Shown here piece by piece: positions 13,219 to 26,452 of a DNA stretch of 64,000 nucleotides. Location: NCBI GenBank assembly GCA_003342815.1, contig PTEX01000196.1:659196-723195 (forward strand), given 5' to 3'. Under the pieces are notes generated by a model. That model saw nothing but the letters and a program-made list of their open reading frames with translations, made no database searches and was not told the origin of the DNA. Origin of the DNA: Eudromia elegans (taxonomy: Eukaryota; Chordata; Aves; Tinamiformes; Tinamidae). The translations under genes were made by a program, and so were the position numbers. The first letter of the stretch is position 1. Every line of letters starts with the position of its first letter.

Positions 13219-13752
13219 GTGCTATGTTTATGTAATAATTCACGAAGAAGTTTTCATTATTACTTACTTTCATTATTAGAAGTTTTCATTATTACTTTCA
13301 TTATTACTATAAATAGAGTGCCATTTATCTACCATTGCGCTACACAGTTTTGTTGCACTTTATGGTCTTCTTTAAAAGGGTTATTGCATTGGTTTGGCCT
13401 TGAGGTACAATTTGAAGGAAAGGAAAATAGTATCTTGCAGATCATTTTAGAGAATGTACTTCAGAATGGTACAGACAGGGAAATAGTCTTTACACGCTTC
13501 ATTGTGGGGTACATGTATGTAGACGTGCAAGTCTTAATGTACAATACAGCTTTTGCTGGCATCAGGAGAACAGCTGTGCAGAGACAGCTGTTGGTTTTTG
13601 AGCATGTGCTGACTTACGAAGATAGCTTATTTGCAAAAAAATACATCTATATCACACATATCAAGTGCATCCCTGTATCCATCCTCCCCCAACAGTACCC
13701 CTCATTTGATGATTATCTGTTAACTTTTTGCTTGTCATCTTTGACTACTTAG
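13219..13752 (+). other. Unexplained 177-codon open frame
   Basis: This is the longest open frame in the window outside the simple repeat. The start codon has no special context. The first 30 or so residues come from a local tandem duplication (13,246-13,305), but the rest is not low-complexity. It contains cysteines, aromatics and charged residues with no obvious signal peptide, membrane segment or known motif. I do not recognise a family. With about 6-7% stop codons per codon in DNA this AT-rich, a frame this long is expected only rarely in 64 kb, by my rough reckoning. No AATAAA, promoter or splice signal that fits it was seen. It could be chance, a remnant of an old element, or an unspliced lncRNA ORF. 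Confidence 0.12.
13246..13305. repeat. Tandem duplication, 32- and 28-base copies
   Basis: AGAAGTTTTCATTATTACT begins both copies (13,246 and 13,278), and both end in TTTCATTATT. The first copy carries an extra four bases (TACT). This is a simple slippage-type duplication in AT-rich DNA. Confidence 0.8.
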
Positions 13753-16700
13753 TTACCAAATGGGTTTTGTTGTGGCACTCATTATTTGGTGCCTCATAGG
13801 TGTTGTTTGCTCTTTAAAGTAAGGCAATAGTACTATCCCCATTTAGACATAGAAAGATTATGGTCAAAGTTTTTTTTTTTTCCTGAATATCTGAGTGAAA
13901 TGTCTAGAACCTATGTGGTTGTCACATAACCCCTGAATGTGTAAGAACAGCTTTAGGGGTAAATAGAGTAGCATATCATTTCTAAAATTAATTCTTAAGT
14001 CATCAAGGAAAAGTAACATAATTAATGACTGTGAAATGTCTGCTTTGCATTTGAGTACTATAATAGAGATGAACAGGTAATTCAGTGCTTCAGGATATCA
14101 GTGTTGCTTTAAACAAGAACCCGTCCTTTCTCTTCCTTCCTTTTCTCGTTTATTTATTAAAAAATCTCTCAACTTCTACAAATAATGTCTGCTACTATGC
14201 AGATCTATTTTTTTTATTGCACAACTACTGTTTATTCCTATGACAAGTGTATCCTGTGACCTAAAATATGTACAAGGTCCACAGAAAGAAAAAATGAGTG
14301 ATCATAGTTGCAGACAAATGACAACAAATATTCAGAAGAATTATTAATTGGGAATGTACAAGTTTCCTTAATATTAGCATCACCTGAATGTTGAATGTAT
14401 GACTTTGAAAACTAAAGTTTCTATCACAGTATTATTGTGTGGGCATTTTCCTAGCAGACTAAGGGAACTCTGTAAGGTTGATAGTTGGCATTATTTTAAC
14501 ATCCATCCTTAGCATTAGAGCTCTTTTATCAGTCACTCTAATGGGCTCTGCCATTTGTGATCAGTCACAAAGGGCTCTGCTATTTGAACCCAATGTATAA
14601 TATCATCCCAAGTAATGGCTGTCATCTCCTGTATGCTAGATGAGGAAAGAATGTGAAAAGCTGCTGGCAGATTTCACAGATTTTTGAAAACAACAGAATT
14701 GTGAGGCTTCAAGCCTGCAGCTCAAATTCAAAGCTTTAGAGTTCACTTTAGTGACTCAGAGTATTCTTTTCACATTTTTCCAAGAATGATTTCACCATTT
14801 TAATTTATTCATGATTTAATTCTGTCTCTGCCTCACCTGTCTTTCTGACCCATTTCTCACCTGACCCATTTTTTTTCCCCAGTTTACACAACCTCAGTCT
14901 CTATTGTTTAAGTTTTCCATTGCAATTTCTGTCTTCTAGCCAGTCAGATTCTTCTGTCATCTCCGGACTCCCCATTACCTTTCCTATTGTCTTTTATTTG
15001 TCACTTGTACAGTTTTCGTATGATACATTGGAATTTTCACTCAGCCTTTCGTATTCCTGTATTTACAGTTCTCTTATATCTAGTGACTTGTTGGAATCTG
15101 TCGATCCCAGAGTCCTGTATCTCTTTCCTCTGGATTTCTTTTCCTCTAGATTTCAAGAACAGATTGATGGAACAATGCTAGTGGGGTTTTTTTTTGGTTT
15201 GTTTGTTTGTTTGTTTGTTTGTTTTGTAGGTGAATTTTATTTGAGAAATTGAATGGTATTCCTTACTTCAATGGATCCAACTTTCTGTTCCTGTATATTA
15301 GAGCTGATGTTGTTTTGTTCCATTGCTTGCCTGGACCTGCAAATGCATCAGATTCCATACGTACTAGATTTAGCGTGGTCTGATAGGGCATAAGCATGTG
15401 AGACCCACCTGGATGGGCAAGCTTGAGGCATGCCCAGTGCAAGCCAGATCTTTTGGAATCACACTCTATAATCCTCTCTGGTCTGAGAAAATATGAAGTT
15501 GTTTTTTTCTTTCCTAAACTTTTAGAGCGAGCAAAAATGTGGGTCAGTTTTCAAAAGGCAAAACATGTGTTCTTGGCTCGCAAGCCATCCTTCTGTAGCA
15601 TGTGAAGTCCTTGCTCCAAAGAATGAGGACTCAAGTCAAAGAAACAGAAAAGTTACCAGACTTATCACATATGGGCAAAAATTTATGTTTGTCACTGTCT
15701 TCATTCTTGGAAACAGCTGAACTGTTTTTGCTGAAATTTTCAAAAAAAAAGTTCATCCCAAGGCTAAAGCTCAGCATGGAAAATTTCAGCTGAAAAGATT
15801 TAAATTTGTCCAAGTTATTAAAAACTGAAAACTCAATTGCCTCTGGGCTAGTTTATTGAGTACTAATATTATAGTTTTGGTGGAATTTTTCTTTTCAATT
15901 TTAAACGTGGTTGGAGAGCAAGTGAAAATGTACACATAGGTGTGATGAAAAAATTGTTGCTTTATACTTAATTGGCTTCCTTTGGGTGATAGTCTATTTT
16001 ATGACTGAGAAAGATGTTTTAGAGAACTGATCCTTGTGTGCAGTCGTGATTTACCAGATTTGTTATCTGGCACTTTGTTATTGAGAAAGGACTATTTGTA
16101 AAACTGGCTATTAGAAGAGGTAAGAGAACTTTTAATTAGATCTTTTCTACTTCTCCTAAATTACTATGGCATATCTGGCCTCACATCTCATTAATACAGA
16201 TGATGCGTGTGGTAAATCAGCCTGTATCCATTTGAGTAATCTAGTAATCCCCACCTTTGTCATCTTGATTTATGAAATGCCTCTCAACCCTGCTCATTGC
16301 TGCCATAAAAGAAGCAAAGAAGCCCTGTATATATTCCTTTTTTTTTTTCAATAGAATTGAGAGCAACTTGCAAGTGGAAAGAAGTTTTAACTTTTATAAT
16401 GAGCTCCATTTCAGCCACTTGTAGTTCTGCCCATTATTTTTCAGTCTTTTTAAACCAAGGAACTTGCTGCCCACAAAACACTTTAAATTTTTCTGTTGTC
16501 ATGCTATGATAGCAGTCATAATGACTACTGAAATGGTAGAATATATCAATTTTATTTTGCTAGGCCTTCATCCTGCAAACATTTACACACATCTTTAATT
16601 TTTGACATATAAGTAGCCCCATTAGTTCAGTGCTTGAAGAATAATGCTTGGCTTTAATTTGTGAATAGTTCCATGGAACATATTCTCACAAGAACAGGGT

Positions 16701-19700
16701 CTAAAGCCATAATACACACCTTTTGTAGTTGAGACTAGACATGAAGCTTGTAAATGATGACCTCAACAGCAAAAATCAAATCATATGCTTAGTTTTTGAG
16801 CTTTAACTCAAAATTGAACTGTATACTCCCATATTTACTGGATGCTGTGTAAAACAAGGGAGAGATCAGGAAAAAATGAAGGGTGAAATCACAAAACTCT
16901 ACAAATAGAATAACTATGATAAATTTCATCTGTTTGAAGTGTGTCCCACTTCAGAGTGGGACATTAAAAAGAAAAAAAAATATCCAAGTATACCCAAGCA
17001 AAAACTTGAAAAGTTTGATTTTTTTGTCATGGTATCATTAATCTTAATCAGTATGATGCAGCAGTCAACTGGCAGTCAAAACATCATAAACCATTCACAT
17101 ATCAGTGTTCCAAGATTTTAAGGCTTTCTTCTATCTAAATATTTGGATAGTGTGGTGTACTAACTTTTTGCCAACCAAATGGAACAATTTTAAACAAGAG
17201 CGAGCTACAGATACTATGCCTTGAGCCTGTTATTTGAGCAGGGAAGGGAGGGAAAAGTGCTCTTAATCCTAATAAACAAAACTGGGCATGTTAATTAGGT
17301 CAGAAGGACCTGTTTCTTCATCATCTACACATTACAGAGAATTCAGTCATTTTAAAGCGTATCTGATACAAGAGTTAGAAAAAGTAAAGTTTTGGTCTTG
17401 GCTCAGATTTTTTGAACACAAACAGGTTTACTGTCTCAAAAGATTGAAATTAAACTGATTTTTGACACAAGAAATAACACTTGTATTCTCTGTAATAGTA
17501 GTCTAGGGCTTAAACTGTGAAAGATAACTGCATTGTAACATTGAGTTTTTAGCTACCCAATTCTTTAGGAAATACTGCAGTTCTGGAATATGTGTCCTGG
17601 GGATACATGTCTTGTTCCTGCATATAATCCATGATATGAGGAAAGACAGAGATGCAAAGAACATATCTGACAGCACCTATATCAGAGAAAAATGCTTAAG
17701 TTGTAATTGTTTAAGAAATTTCCATAGGGCAGGTCAGACCTGCTTCAGTTTGGGGGATAAATTTATCAGAAAATTTGTGAGCTGCCTGTATTACCATGGA
17801 AAATGCCAGACAATCTGGCAATCTCGAATGCAGCAAATCATGGCTCCTGTCTTCTTTGAGCCACGTCCTGGGTCCAATTTCCTCTGGCACCAACTTGCTG
17901 CATAGTTCTGTAGTAGCTTTCAGAGTCTGTTGCTGGAGCTGTTTTGACAAATATGTAACTATATATTCGGTGAAGCCAAGGCTTGCCCAGATAAAGGTTG
18001 TGTAGAAATGATTTCGGACTTTGGCTCACCTGATGGACGTACAATAGCTTTTTCCATTCAACTTTGCAGTGGTGATCTCCATTTTTCTGCACAAGTCTGC
18101 TCTGAGGTAAAATGCTTTCTCTGACAAAAAGGGCTTTCGTTAAGATTGAAAATTATTTTTAACTGAGCTTCTCATCTCTTCAGTGACTTTCAGAGTACAG
18201 TGTTTATTTATTTATTTATCTTATGAATGATATTCTAACCCATGAAACTGAACAGGTGTGGCTACCCAAAAAAGTGAGTAGATTTTCCAATAAATCCACA
18301 GATGACTGATTTGGATCTGTGAGAACTTAATTTTTAATGCTAATGATCCCCATCTTGGTTTTTTTTTCTTTCCTTCCTTTTTAGTTATTAGAACTTCTGT
18401 CTTTCCTCTGCCTCTTTCATCAATGTATTTTGACTTACATTAGGCCTTTAGAACAATACTCATGCACACAACTGTTTGCAGAATTAATGTTTAACTTACG
18501 CAACAAGGCATGAGTTATGAATCACAAAGCAAGGAAGGAAAAAATGGGATATTTAATAAACTAAATGAAAAGTAATTCTGAATTGTCTTAATGACATATT
18601 TAAAAGTAAATGAATTTAGGATACATTGAATATCGAATATATTGATAAGAAAAGAGGATATTAATCTCTATTGGCTATTTATTTTTTAATTTTAGATTTG
18701 CTTCTAAGGATATTATCAGATATGCTCAGGAGCTGGATTTATTCTTGTTCTATGAGTCAGTAATTGGATTATATTTGTCTATAGGAAGTGTTAATGCAAC
18801 TAATTCATGTAGTACAGCATGCCTGACAATGATGATTTAGCTTCAACAGTTCTTCAAGGTATATTTCCCAAATATTTCTTACTCTATCTAGTCTACATAA
18901 ATCCTAGTCTATCTAGTTAGAGATGTGCAAATTAGTTTTATTAAAATGCATGACCTTTGAAGAAGGGGAAAGCCCTGTTGGTTTCGAGGTTTATGGAGTG
19001 TGGAATCCAAAAATGAAACTTTTCTATATTTTATTTGGTTTCAGATCATGGCTAAGCAAGTCTGACTTCCATCCTGTTTGCAAATTTTATCAAGAGCACG
19101 AGTACTTTGAGGCAAAACTTTAATTAATTTTTTTTTTTGTACCTCCGGTTCTTAAATCCAAGCTCGTGTAAATAGGATAAAATTGGATTAAATTGCTTCT
19201 GAGGAAAGCAGTTAGGGATATAAATATGCAGTGCTTAAAAACCATCTTGTGGAAGCTGGTTTGGCTGTAGTCTTAAGCAATATTTCACTCACTGGAAATC
19301 AGCAGAGATTTCTGTGGCAACGTGGTTAAGAAGTACGATATTTCACAGATTTTACACTAGAGTCCTTCAGAGTAAGATTGCTTTCATCCAGAAATCTTAA
19401 GGTGTTACTTTCCATCTGTAAATATATAGACTTTCAGTGCCTCAGCTACTGGGAAAAACAGTTGAGTTTTGAATTTATGAATAGCTAATTCTGTCTCTAA
19501 GCTGTAGTAGTGAATTACTGTTTCCCACTCGAGCACACCTGGATGAAATACAGTGACATGTTATTTGCATAATGCCATTATATTTCAAAACCATTCTATA
19601 TATGTTATTTTTCTTTATTCTGAGCCATGCAGGTATTAATATGGATATTAACTTTATGCACACTCATCTTTAAAAGGAAAAAAAAAATCCCTAGTAATGG

Positions 19701-22074
19701 TTATCTTTTGCACATACTGTTCCTCTATGGGTTATCCATTCCCACTCTTCCTGCCGTGAGACCTGGAGAGGAACACAAATGTAGTTAGGTTCAAAGTCCT
19801 CTTTCATTGAGTGAAACAAAGTCCACACTGAGAGGTCTCTGTATCTGAAGAAGTTCAAAGTAATGTGTTCTGGAGATACACATACCAAGCTAAAGACAAA
19901 GAGGATATCAAATGATTAAGATCCAAGAAAATAGCAAATGTTACACAAACATCTTTATTTTGGCCACTGGAAAATAAACTTTCCAAATAAAGATCAAAAA
20001 TAAAGGGGTTTTTTTCAGGTATTCTGCTAAGCAAAATATCTTATCCTTACTTCTGACTAAGACAGAAAAAGTCACACATTACCCATATACAATATTAACA
20101 GCTTTACATCTCATGTCTGTTGAGAAGTCATTTTTTAAGTGGCTTCCTATTTATTTTAAAATACAAGAAAGCTTTGTTGACTTTGCAGTTTATTCAAATG
20201 AAGGGCCTATTTATACCTGTGTGTGAATTATGCCAATATCTGCATGAATTTTATACTAGCAGGCAGCAAATGATGTTAGGGGCCAGATTGTTGGCTGTAG
20301 GATAACAGAGCAACCCCAATGATTTTGTGGGAACGATGCCACCAGTACAGAACTTGGCTTTCTGTCTTCTTCCAGGCTGCTTGTAAACCTGAGATGGCTG
20401 AGCATACACCTAGGTTTCCTGAAGCTGGCAAAACCGCCAAATTCCAATCTCTTTCTTGGGGAACTAGACTCTTCATAGCTTCAATATTTTTCCTTCAGTG
20501 GAGAGTGTAAAAGGAAGTCATTTCTCATAGCCTGAAAAAGCTGTCCTGTTTAAATCTATGCTACTTTATTTTAGGAGAAAAGATCTATTCTTCCGGAATA
20601 ATAACCTATACAGTGGCAGTAACATCCATGAAAACATGTACACATCAAATGAAAACATTTGAAATGTAAGATGCAAATATAATCTTTCCAGGTTACAAGT
20701 TCTTTGAAGGAAATTCTTTCATTGTTTCACTTCATTATATGGACTCCGTGCTTTAATGCCTGCAGAAGTTTCAGCACAAGATCAGTCCACTTTCGTATTT
20801 TATATGGGAATGAATGAAGACAGTACTTATATACATGTATAAGTATTTTATGTTTATGTATAAAATGCATGCATCACATGCTGAGGCCTATCAAAAAGAA
20901 ATTTCTAAGTAAAATGCTAACACAAAATAATGTCTCGTTAAGGGAAAGGATGGTGTATGTGGAGGTGCTATTCTGTATAAATACTTAAAGGGAGGCTATC
21001 AAACCATATCCAAACCTGAAAAGTCTGTTCTCAATGGCAAAAAATATAATTTATTCTCCCCATTCATTCAGTCGTTGCTTGGATTGCCAGGTCTGTGGAA
21101 AAAATAAATATGCCCAACACTCTCTCTAGATATGTGAGGGAGCTCGCCATCTTAATTCAAATGTTCCATTCTGCTGCTTTGAGATAGGACAGACCTTGCC
21201 AACCTTTGGACCTCGGCAAAAGGCAAACCATTGGCCTCTCTTGGGAATGTTTGCAATGTGCATACTGAAATGTGTATATCTTGACAAGAGTGTTGTGGAA
21301 CTCCATAAATTACATCAAACCAATGAGAACATCAAGATAACAAGCAGACTTACTTTAAAATTGTCATACAATATTACCTAATACTCCCATATCAAGAATG
21401 CAGAACCGGAGAATTTATGCCTTATATATCCTGCAAAAAATCTTTTCCAGTTATTCTTCTTTGACCTTTTTAGTGTTTTGTTTGCATTGTTGTCCAGTCT
21501 TAATCTCTTTTGTTTACAGCGACAATATTCTGTAAGGAAATTGCCGATCAGCCAACAAATAGTAATGAAAAAATCTAAAAGCTTGAAGCTGAGTTTTGTA
21601 AACCTAATAACATTTTATAGTCTTAAAATATATAGGACTTTCCTATCTTGAAGTCTTAATCACTTGAAAGCAATTTATAGCAAGAATCAGAGCTTGACGT
21701 TTCCATTTTAGTTTAAAATATACAACAGAACCGCTCACTAATTACTGCTCACTTTATCTCTGTAATTCGTTGGCCTGGAGGAAAGGAAAGGGGAAATCTA
21801 TATCTGTGAACTCATCAGGCCCATGACTTGTGCTTTAGCATCTGCAATCTTATGATTTCTTCAAAATTTCATTTGAGCTGTTACCATACTAAAATAGGGC
21901 CTGTTTGTCCACCTCTGCCTTTCCAGTTAAGGAATGTGAACTGATGCAATGTGACTGCATGTGCTACTGCTCTTTCTCAGTGCAATCACTGGGGTTTTTG
22001 CCTGCTATTGGTGAAACTTAATCAAGTGATTGTGGTGGGTGCTAAGATGTGAGAAGAGATTCAGGTTGTCTGCA
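13753..22074. other. Long AT-rich non-coding stretch
   Basis: No recognisable gene. Many short open frames look random. It holds a (GTTT)7 run at 15,197-15,224 and a (TTTA)n run near 18,203-18,220. One - strand segment at 18,030-18,101 (72 bases, open in phase 0, acceptor CATTTTACCTCAG, donor CAG/GTGAGC) is exon-like but unsupported by neighbours. At about 13,830-13,870 there is a short, doubtful resemblance to the MIR core. Confidence 0.5.
15197..15224. repeat. (GTTT)7 microsatellite
   Basis: Seven uninterrupted GTTT units follow a poly-T run. Simple sequence; no gene implied. Confidence 0.95.
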
Positions 22075-22170
22075 TCCACTTTTGAGATGGACCTGACAAG
22101 CAAGCTGAAGCAGAAAGGTCAAGTGCTTTGCTGAAGGCTGTGCGTAGCCAGTGTTAGATGGAAGGGAAAA
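22075..22170 (-). mobile_element. MIR-type SINE fragment
   Basis: The + strand reads AGCTGAAGCAGAAAGGTC followed by AAGTGCTTTGCTGAAGG and GTAGCCAGTG. This parallels the reverse complement of the MIR core (a pattern like CTGAGGCAGAGAGGTTAAG, then TGACTTGCCCAAGGTCACA, then CAGCCAGT). The copy is highly diverged and partial, as expected for a pre-bird, amniote-age SINE. The tRNA-related head is not recognisable. The assignment rests on my memory of the consensus, not on an alignment. Confidence 0.55.
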
Positions 22171-24639
22171 CTTGAGAAACCCAAATTTTCCTCTCCCTGG
22201 ATCATCTAGCCTTCATCTCCTTAGATGGCATAGTAAATTACTATAGAGAAGATTGCAATGAGGGTAAGAAATGAGACTGGGGGGAAAATGTCAGAAATCT
22301 ACATTTTTCTAATGCTTAGTACAGGCGAAAGATGCAAGAATGATCAGCAATGTTGTTAGTCAGACATTTTGGGGCCTCTGTGTTGATTTTAAGCAGCTTT
22401 CTTGCCCTTTTTGTTTTCATACAGAATAGACAAATGGACAAATAAATCCTCATTAAGACTATCTATACAGTCTCTTGCCGTCTTTGTAGTGTGATGTGCT
22501 GCCAGTGTTTTAAGAGGGGACTCCTCCACAATGTTTTCATCTTACCAGATGTCCTTGCAAAAAGAAGAGGCAAGAGACTGGCTTTTCATTTCTTTTTGTT
22601 CCTGTTATAACAGGATGAGTGCTTTTGGTGCCTGAAATCAAAACCACTGGGCAAATAAATTAAGCTACACTGTGTTGGAAATACTAGTCATTGTTTTTGG
22701 AATCTGATACCAGCTATGCTGATGACAGTATGTGATAACAGAATATAAACTTAGACAAGGAAAAAACTCTGTAAAAGACTGTGAACAAATTTATCACTAA
22801 GATGTATTTTGAAGACAGTTAATCGGAAAACCCTGATCTACTCCAAAAGCAAGCATGTTAATCATCAGAGCTTGGCAGGGTGAAGAGTTGGGTTTTTTGG
22901 TTGTTCTTGTTGTTTTCAAAATATCCGACCATTTTATGTTTAACTGATGTGGGAGTAATGTGGGAGTTTGAAGCCCAGGTCTGTCTGCTGTGATGTGAGG
23001 TCTTCTGTGCTCTATCACAAAGTCCTACTCATCTTCATTCTGCTTTCCTGGTTTAATATTAACCCAGATAAATTTCGTCGATCTCTATGGCTGAAGTCCT
23101 TGCTAGAGTGCTGTGAACTGTTGACTCATAACCTTCTGCGATAGGGCAGTGACTGAAAAAGCTTCACCTAAGCCCTGTCTGAGTAGTCTATGATCAGTGA
23201 AGTTAGACATAAAGATGGAAAAGTCAATCTCTTTGCTCTGGCTATCCTACAGGAAAGGCTTGATAAAGAGCCTGAGAAGGTTCAAGACAGAAAATGTTCA
23301 GTAAAAGAGCTGAGTCAAAACCTATGTCTGACATAGGCATCTTCTTGCTTAGCATGAGAGCTTCTTCTTTTAATATCTTTATCTTTTTCTCCCTCATGAG
23401 TCTGTGTACCTAGGATTCCTCAGGAGCCTAGCATTAAAGCCCCTTTCAACAGGCTTGTCGTCTTTAATCTCAGTGTCTTTTTCAGTGGCCAAAATTCTTT
23501 ATCTTCCAGGTTTTATTGTACCTCAGCAAAGACAAACTCCTGCTCCTGCCTGCCAGCTCTTTTCTTGCAGCTAATTCTAATTTCCAGTAGCAAAAGCTTG
23601 AAACAGCTTCCTGTCAAATTTTTGATCTTTTCCTAGCTAGGAAAATAACTACATTTGCTGATACCTAATATTTCTGCAAACCAACGTCTCTGTGACAGCA
23701 TTAAATAAATGTGGCAATACGCTTAATTCATTTATATGCTTTCACTCTGTGCTGCATTTATAATCATAATCCAGTAATAAACCATTCCTATCATATTGAA
23801 CATTTCTCAAGCTGGTACTTCAGATGGGTAGGCAGACCTGTGACAAAGTGTAAAACTTGAATACACCCCATGGAAGTGGGAAGGAACTGGGATCTGCCTC
23901 ATCACTGTAATTTTCAATACCAAATCTTTGCCTGGATAATGTCATTAAAGCCACTGAGTGGAAGTGACTGTCACTGTGTTCATTAAAGTAGCTGAACATT
24001 TTGATCCAGAGTATCACAGTTCGATGTTCGTGGTGAAATAAGAAATTCTTTTCATGGGGATAGACCAAGGAAAGAGTCCATCTAGAGGCATTCCTCACAG
24101 CATGAACCACATGGTGGATGAACTTAAGAAAGAATAATATAATTAGGTTCGGTTCACGAGGCAGAAAATCTTCAGGTTGATTCTTATTTTATCTGAACTG
24201 GACCACTGAAGAAACACAGACACTTTCAAGATCATTTATTGTCTCATCTAGAAGAAATAGCAAAAACAAAAGAAAATTACATCAGTAATTAAAAAAAGCA
24301 CTCTTATTGCAAACTTTTAAAGGGCTTGAGACCATGGTTACAAAACAGCTGTAGGGAGACTGAGAACTTTCTAACGCCTGGAGCACTGGAAAGTTTTATC
24401 ACATACACATGTACAAAAGCATTTGCTTTAAAGTTCAAATCTCTCACTGATACAGTGATTTAATGGCTGGCTGTTGTCAAGACTTAACAATTATAAGTTT
24501 TGTTGTAATGTTTTGCTTGAGAGATCAGAGTTCTGAAGATTTTGTGTTTCGGGACATCCGTGTGGATTTGCTGATCTGTCTTTTAACATACTGACTTACT
24601 TTAAAAATGACAGCCTGTCCTCAGTCCTGCCTGTGGCAT
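22171..24639. other. Non-coding stretch, nothing recognised
   Basis: AT-rich sequence with a few random short frames, including 96 codons on the - strand at 23,820-24,110 with no known motif. A possible + strand decoy exon lies at 22,226-22,264 (acceptor CATCTCCTTAG, donor AGG/GTAAGA). No transposon is recognised. Confidence 0.5.
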
Positions 24640-24832
24640 TCTGTTCTTCACTGCATTATTTATTCTTCAGTCCACTGCCCAGATGTTGTAACATCAGATA
24701 TCTTCACCTTTATGGATAAAATCCTTCAGAGAGCGCATCTACACCATATGTAAAACCAGATTCAAATACTTTGTTAGAGTTTGCAGCTTTTTCTTGTGTC
24801 TTCCATGGATGTTTATATTCCCATTTTACAGG
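24640..24832 (-). CDS. Candidate 3' terminal exon of an unknown gene
   Basis: On the - strand an almost ideal acceptor, a tract of about 25 pyrimidines (T-rich, ending GTCTCCTCTCAG), precedes the first exon base at 24,832. From there one frame stays open in phase 0 for 40 codons and stops with TAA at 24,712-24,710. The other two frames close at once or after five codons. An AATAAA lies 45 bases past the stop (24,664-24,659), so a short 3' UTR would end near 24,640. The peptide begins PVKWEYKHPWKTQEK and ends GVDALSEGFYP, with a balanced amino-acid mix unlike the F/L/I-rich random frames nearby. I do not recognise the family. Any upstream exons would lie at higher coordinates. It may also be a decoy; the combination of acceptor, open frame, stop and poly(A) signal is what makes it stand out. 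Confidence 0.35.
24659..24664 (-). terminator. Candidate poly(A) signal AATAAA
   Basis: TTTATT on the + strand is AATAAA on the - strand, 45 bases after the stop of the terminal-exon candidate. This hexamer is frequent in AT-rich DNA, so it counts only together with that exon. Confidence 0.3.
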
Positions 24833-26443
24833 CTGAGAGGAGACAAAAAGAAAAAAAAAAGTTCTCTCAAGAGTGTGTGACTGATATAGTGCATGCAACC
24901 TTTGCAAGACAAATAAATCCACTAATACAGATTTGATGAATGAGTACGGTTTCCTTTTCCTCAAATAAAGTTATATATGTAATATCACACATCATATCAA
25001 GCTAAAATTTCCCTAAAAGCGTGTTTTCCTAGTTATCTATTTGCCTATGGTCTGAAGGAATTTCCTTTACAGAAATTATGGTAGAAGAAGAAAATTAAGT
25101 GTTTGGAAAAATGAAGATTTCAGTGTAATTTTTTAATTACATTAAACTGATCAATACAGCAATATCCTGTGACTGTTTTTTACAGTTTTGTTAGAGTATA
25201 TTTGACATATAATTGGTAAACAATGGAGTTTTTAAAAATCTGATTGTCGTCTAGCATTTCCAATAGAAGATATTATATGGAAAACTTGCAAAGTTCTTTT
25301 TTATCTTCTAAAACATCCTTTTTATAAATGACTGATAGAGAATCAGACATGAATTTGGTCATTTTGTTTGTGAGGCAGATTAAGGGGAAAGTTTAACATT
25401 TAAGTTAATCACTTGATTGAATGCTGTTCTGCTATCTACATTCACCTAACTGTACATCAGTTTAAATAACATTAAAATTTCAAAATCATCTCTTTGCTGT
25501 TCAAAACATTTGTATCAATTAAAAAGTCCATGTTAATCAGGAAGAGTTCCATTTCTACTCTTTAGGCTCTGAAGACTGAGACTTACCCTTTACATTAATA
25601 AAAAAAATACTGTTTAAGATCAAGAGGGACTGAAAGGAAGAATCATCTTGCTCAAGTCTAGTTTTGGAAAATCTGAATCACTACAATTCTATTATTCTAT
25701 TATAAATAGTTATTTATTCATATAAAATCTAGGAATATCATTGAGAGAGTATGGAAAAATCATAGAGAGTAAGGCTATACTGCTGACAAATGCTATACGT
25801 AATTTTCAGTTGACATAATGTTGTCTACCCATCCCATCATCTATCCTATGCTGCTTTTCATAGTATCAGAATATCTACATGTGTTACAACTGAAGAAAAG
25901 TTTCCATTACAAGCTCTCTATCTACTTGCTTTTCTTGATCTAAGGTTCATGAGGATATGTTTTGACAAGTCTATGCAGTTGCTCTTCTTTTCACTATGTT
26001 CTCCTTAAATAGAGGATTGTTAATGTGACTGTGGTTTTTGACATAGTTTTGAAGAACATACATTTTTTAAACCATCTTGGATGATTTGAAAACAAAACAT
26101 CATTGGCATCTAAGGCAGAAGTGGTTATGCATAAGCATGCTAAAGACCACCATGGCTTATAGTGGATATAGTCTCAAATTTAGAAAAGCATGGGAGGGTG
26201 GGAGAAGATGCTTTCTAAAAATTATTTTCAAAATAGAATTTAAGTTGATGGGAATTTATTTATTCTTTAGGTACTGCATGAACTGCAGTGCAGCAACCTG
26301 TTTTACTGCCATTATATTTTGGCTAATTGTCTTTCAAGATAATATCTAGCTGAAGCTCACATAGGATTGCTGAAAAGCAGAGTTTTTTAAGTCCAATCCA
26401 GCACACATTAGTGGTGAACAACTAACACTGCAATTTTCAGTCT
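24833..26443. other. AT-rich flank upstream of the LTR
   Basis: No gene recognised. If the 24.8 kb exon is real, this would be its intron. A 43-base - strand decoy exon (25,587-25,629; donor AGG/GTAAGT, acceptor TTCCTTTCAG) is present, but its length is not a multiple of three. Confidence 0.5.
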
Positions 26444-26449
26444 GTTAAG
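26444..26449. repeat. Target-site duplication, left copy (GTTAAG)
   Basis: GTTAAG here and at 27,127-27,132 exactly flank the LTR. A 6-base duplication is typical of alpha- and betaretrovirus-like integrases. Confidence 0.75.
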
Positions 26450-26452
26450 TGT

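Noticed and set aside
13830..13870. CTATCCCCATTTAGACATAG resembling a reversed MIR
   Set aside because: The following core section does not match.
18030..18101. 72-base - strand exon candidate, open in phase 0, donor CAG/GTGAGC
   Set aside because: The acceptor is only fair, it lies beyond the better terminal-exon candidate, and open 72-base decoys are common. Kept only as a note.
22226..22264. 39-base + strand exon candidate
   Set aside because: Two of three frames stop, and nothing nearby supports a + strand gene here.
24815..24835. CCCATTTTACAGGCTGAG resembling part of a reversed MIR core
   Set aside because: The match is too short, and the sequence is explained at least as well as the start of the terminal-exon candidate.
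25587..25629. 43-base - strand exon candidate with donor AGG/GTAAGT
   Set aside because: The length would shift the frame, and the sequence includes an A/T run. Likely a decoy.
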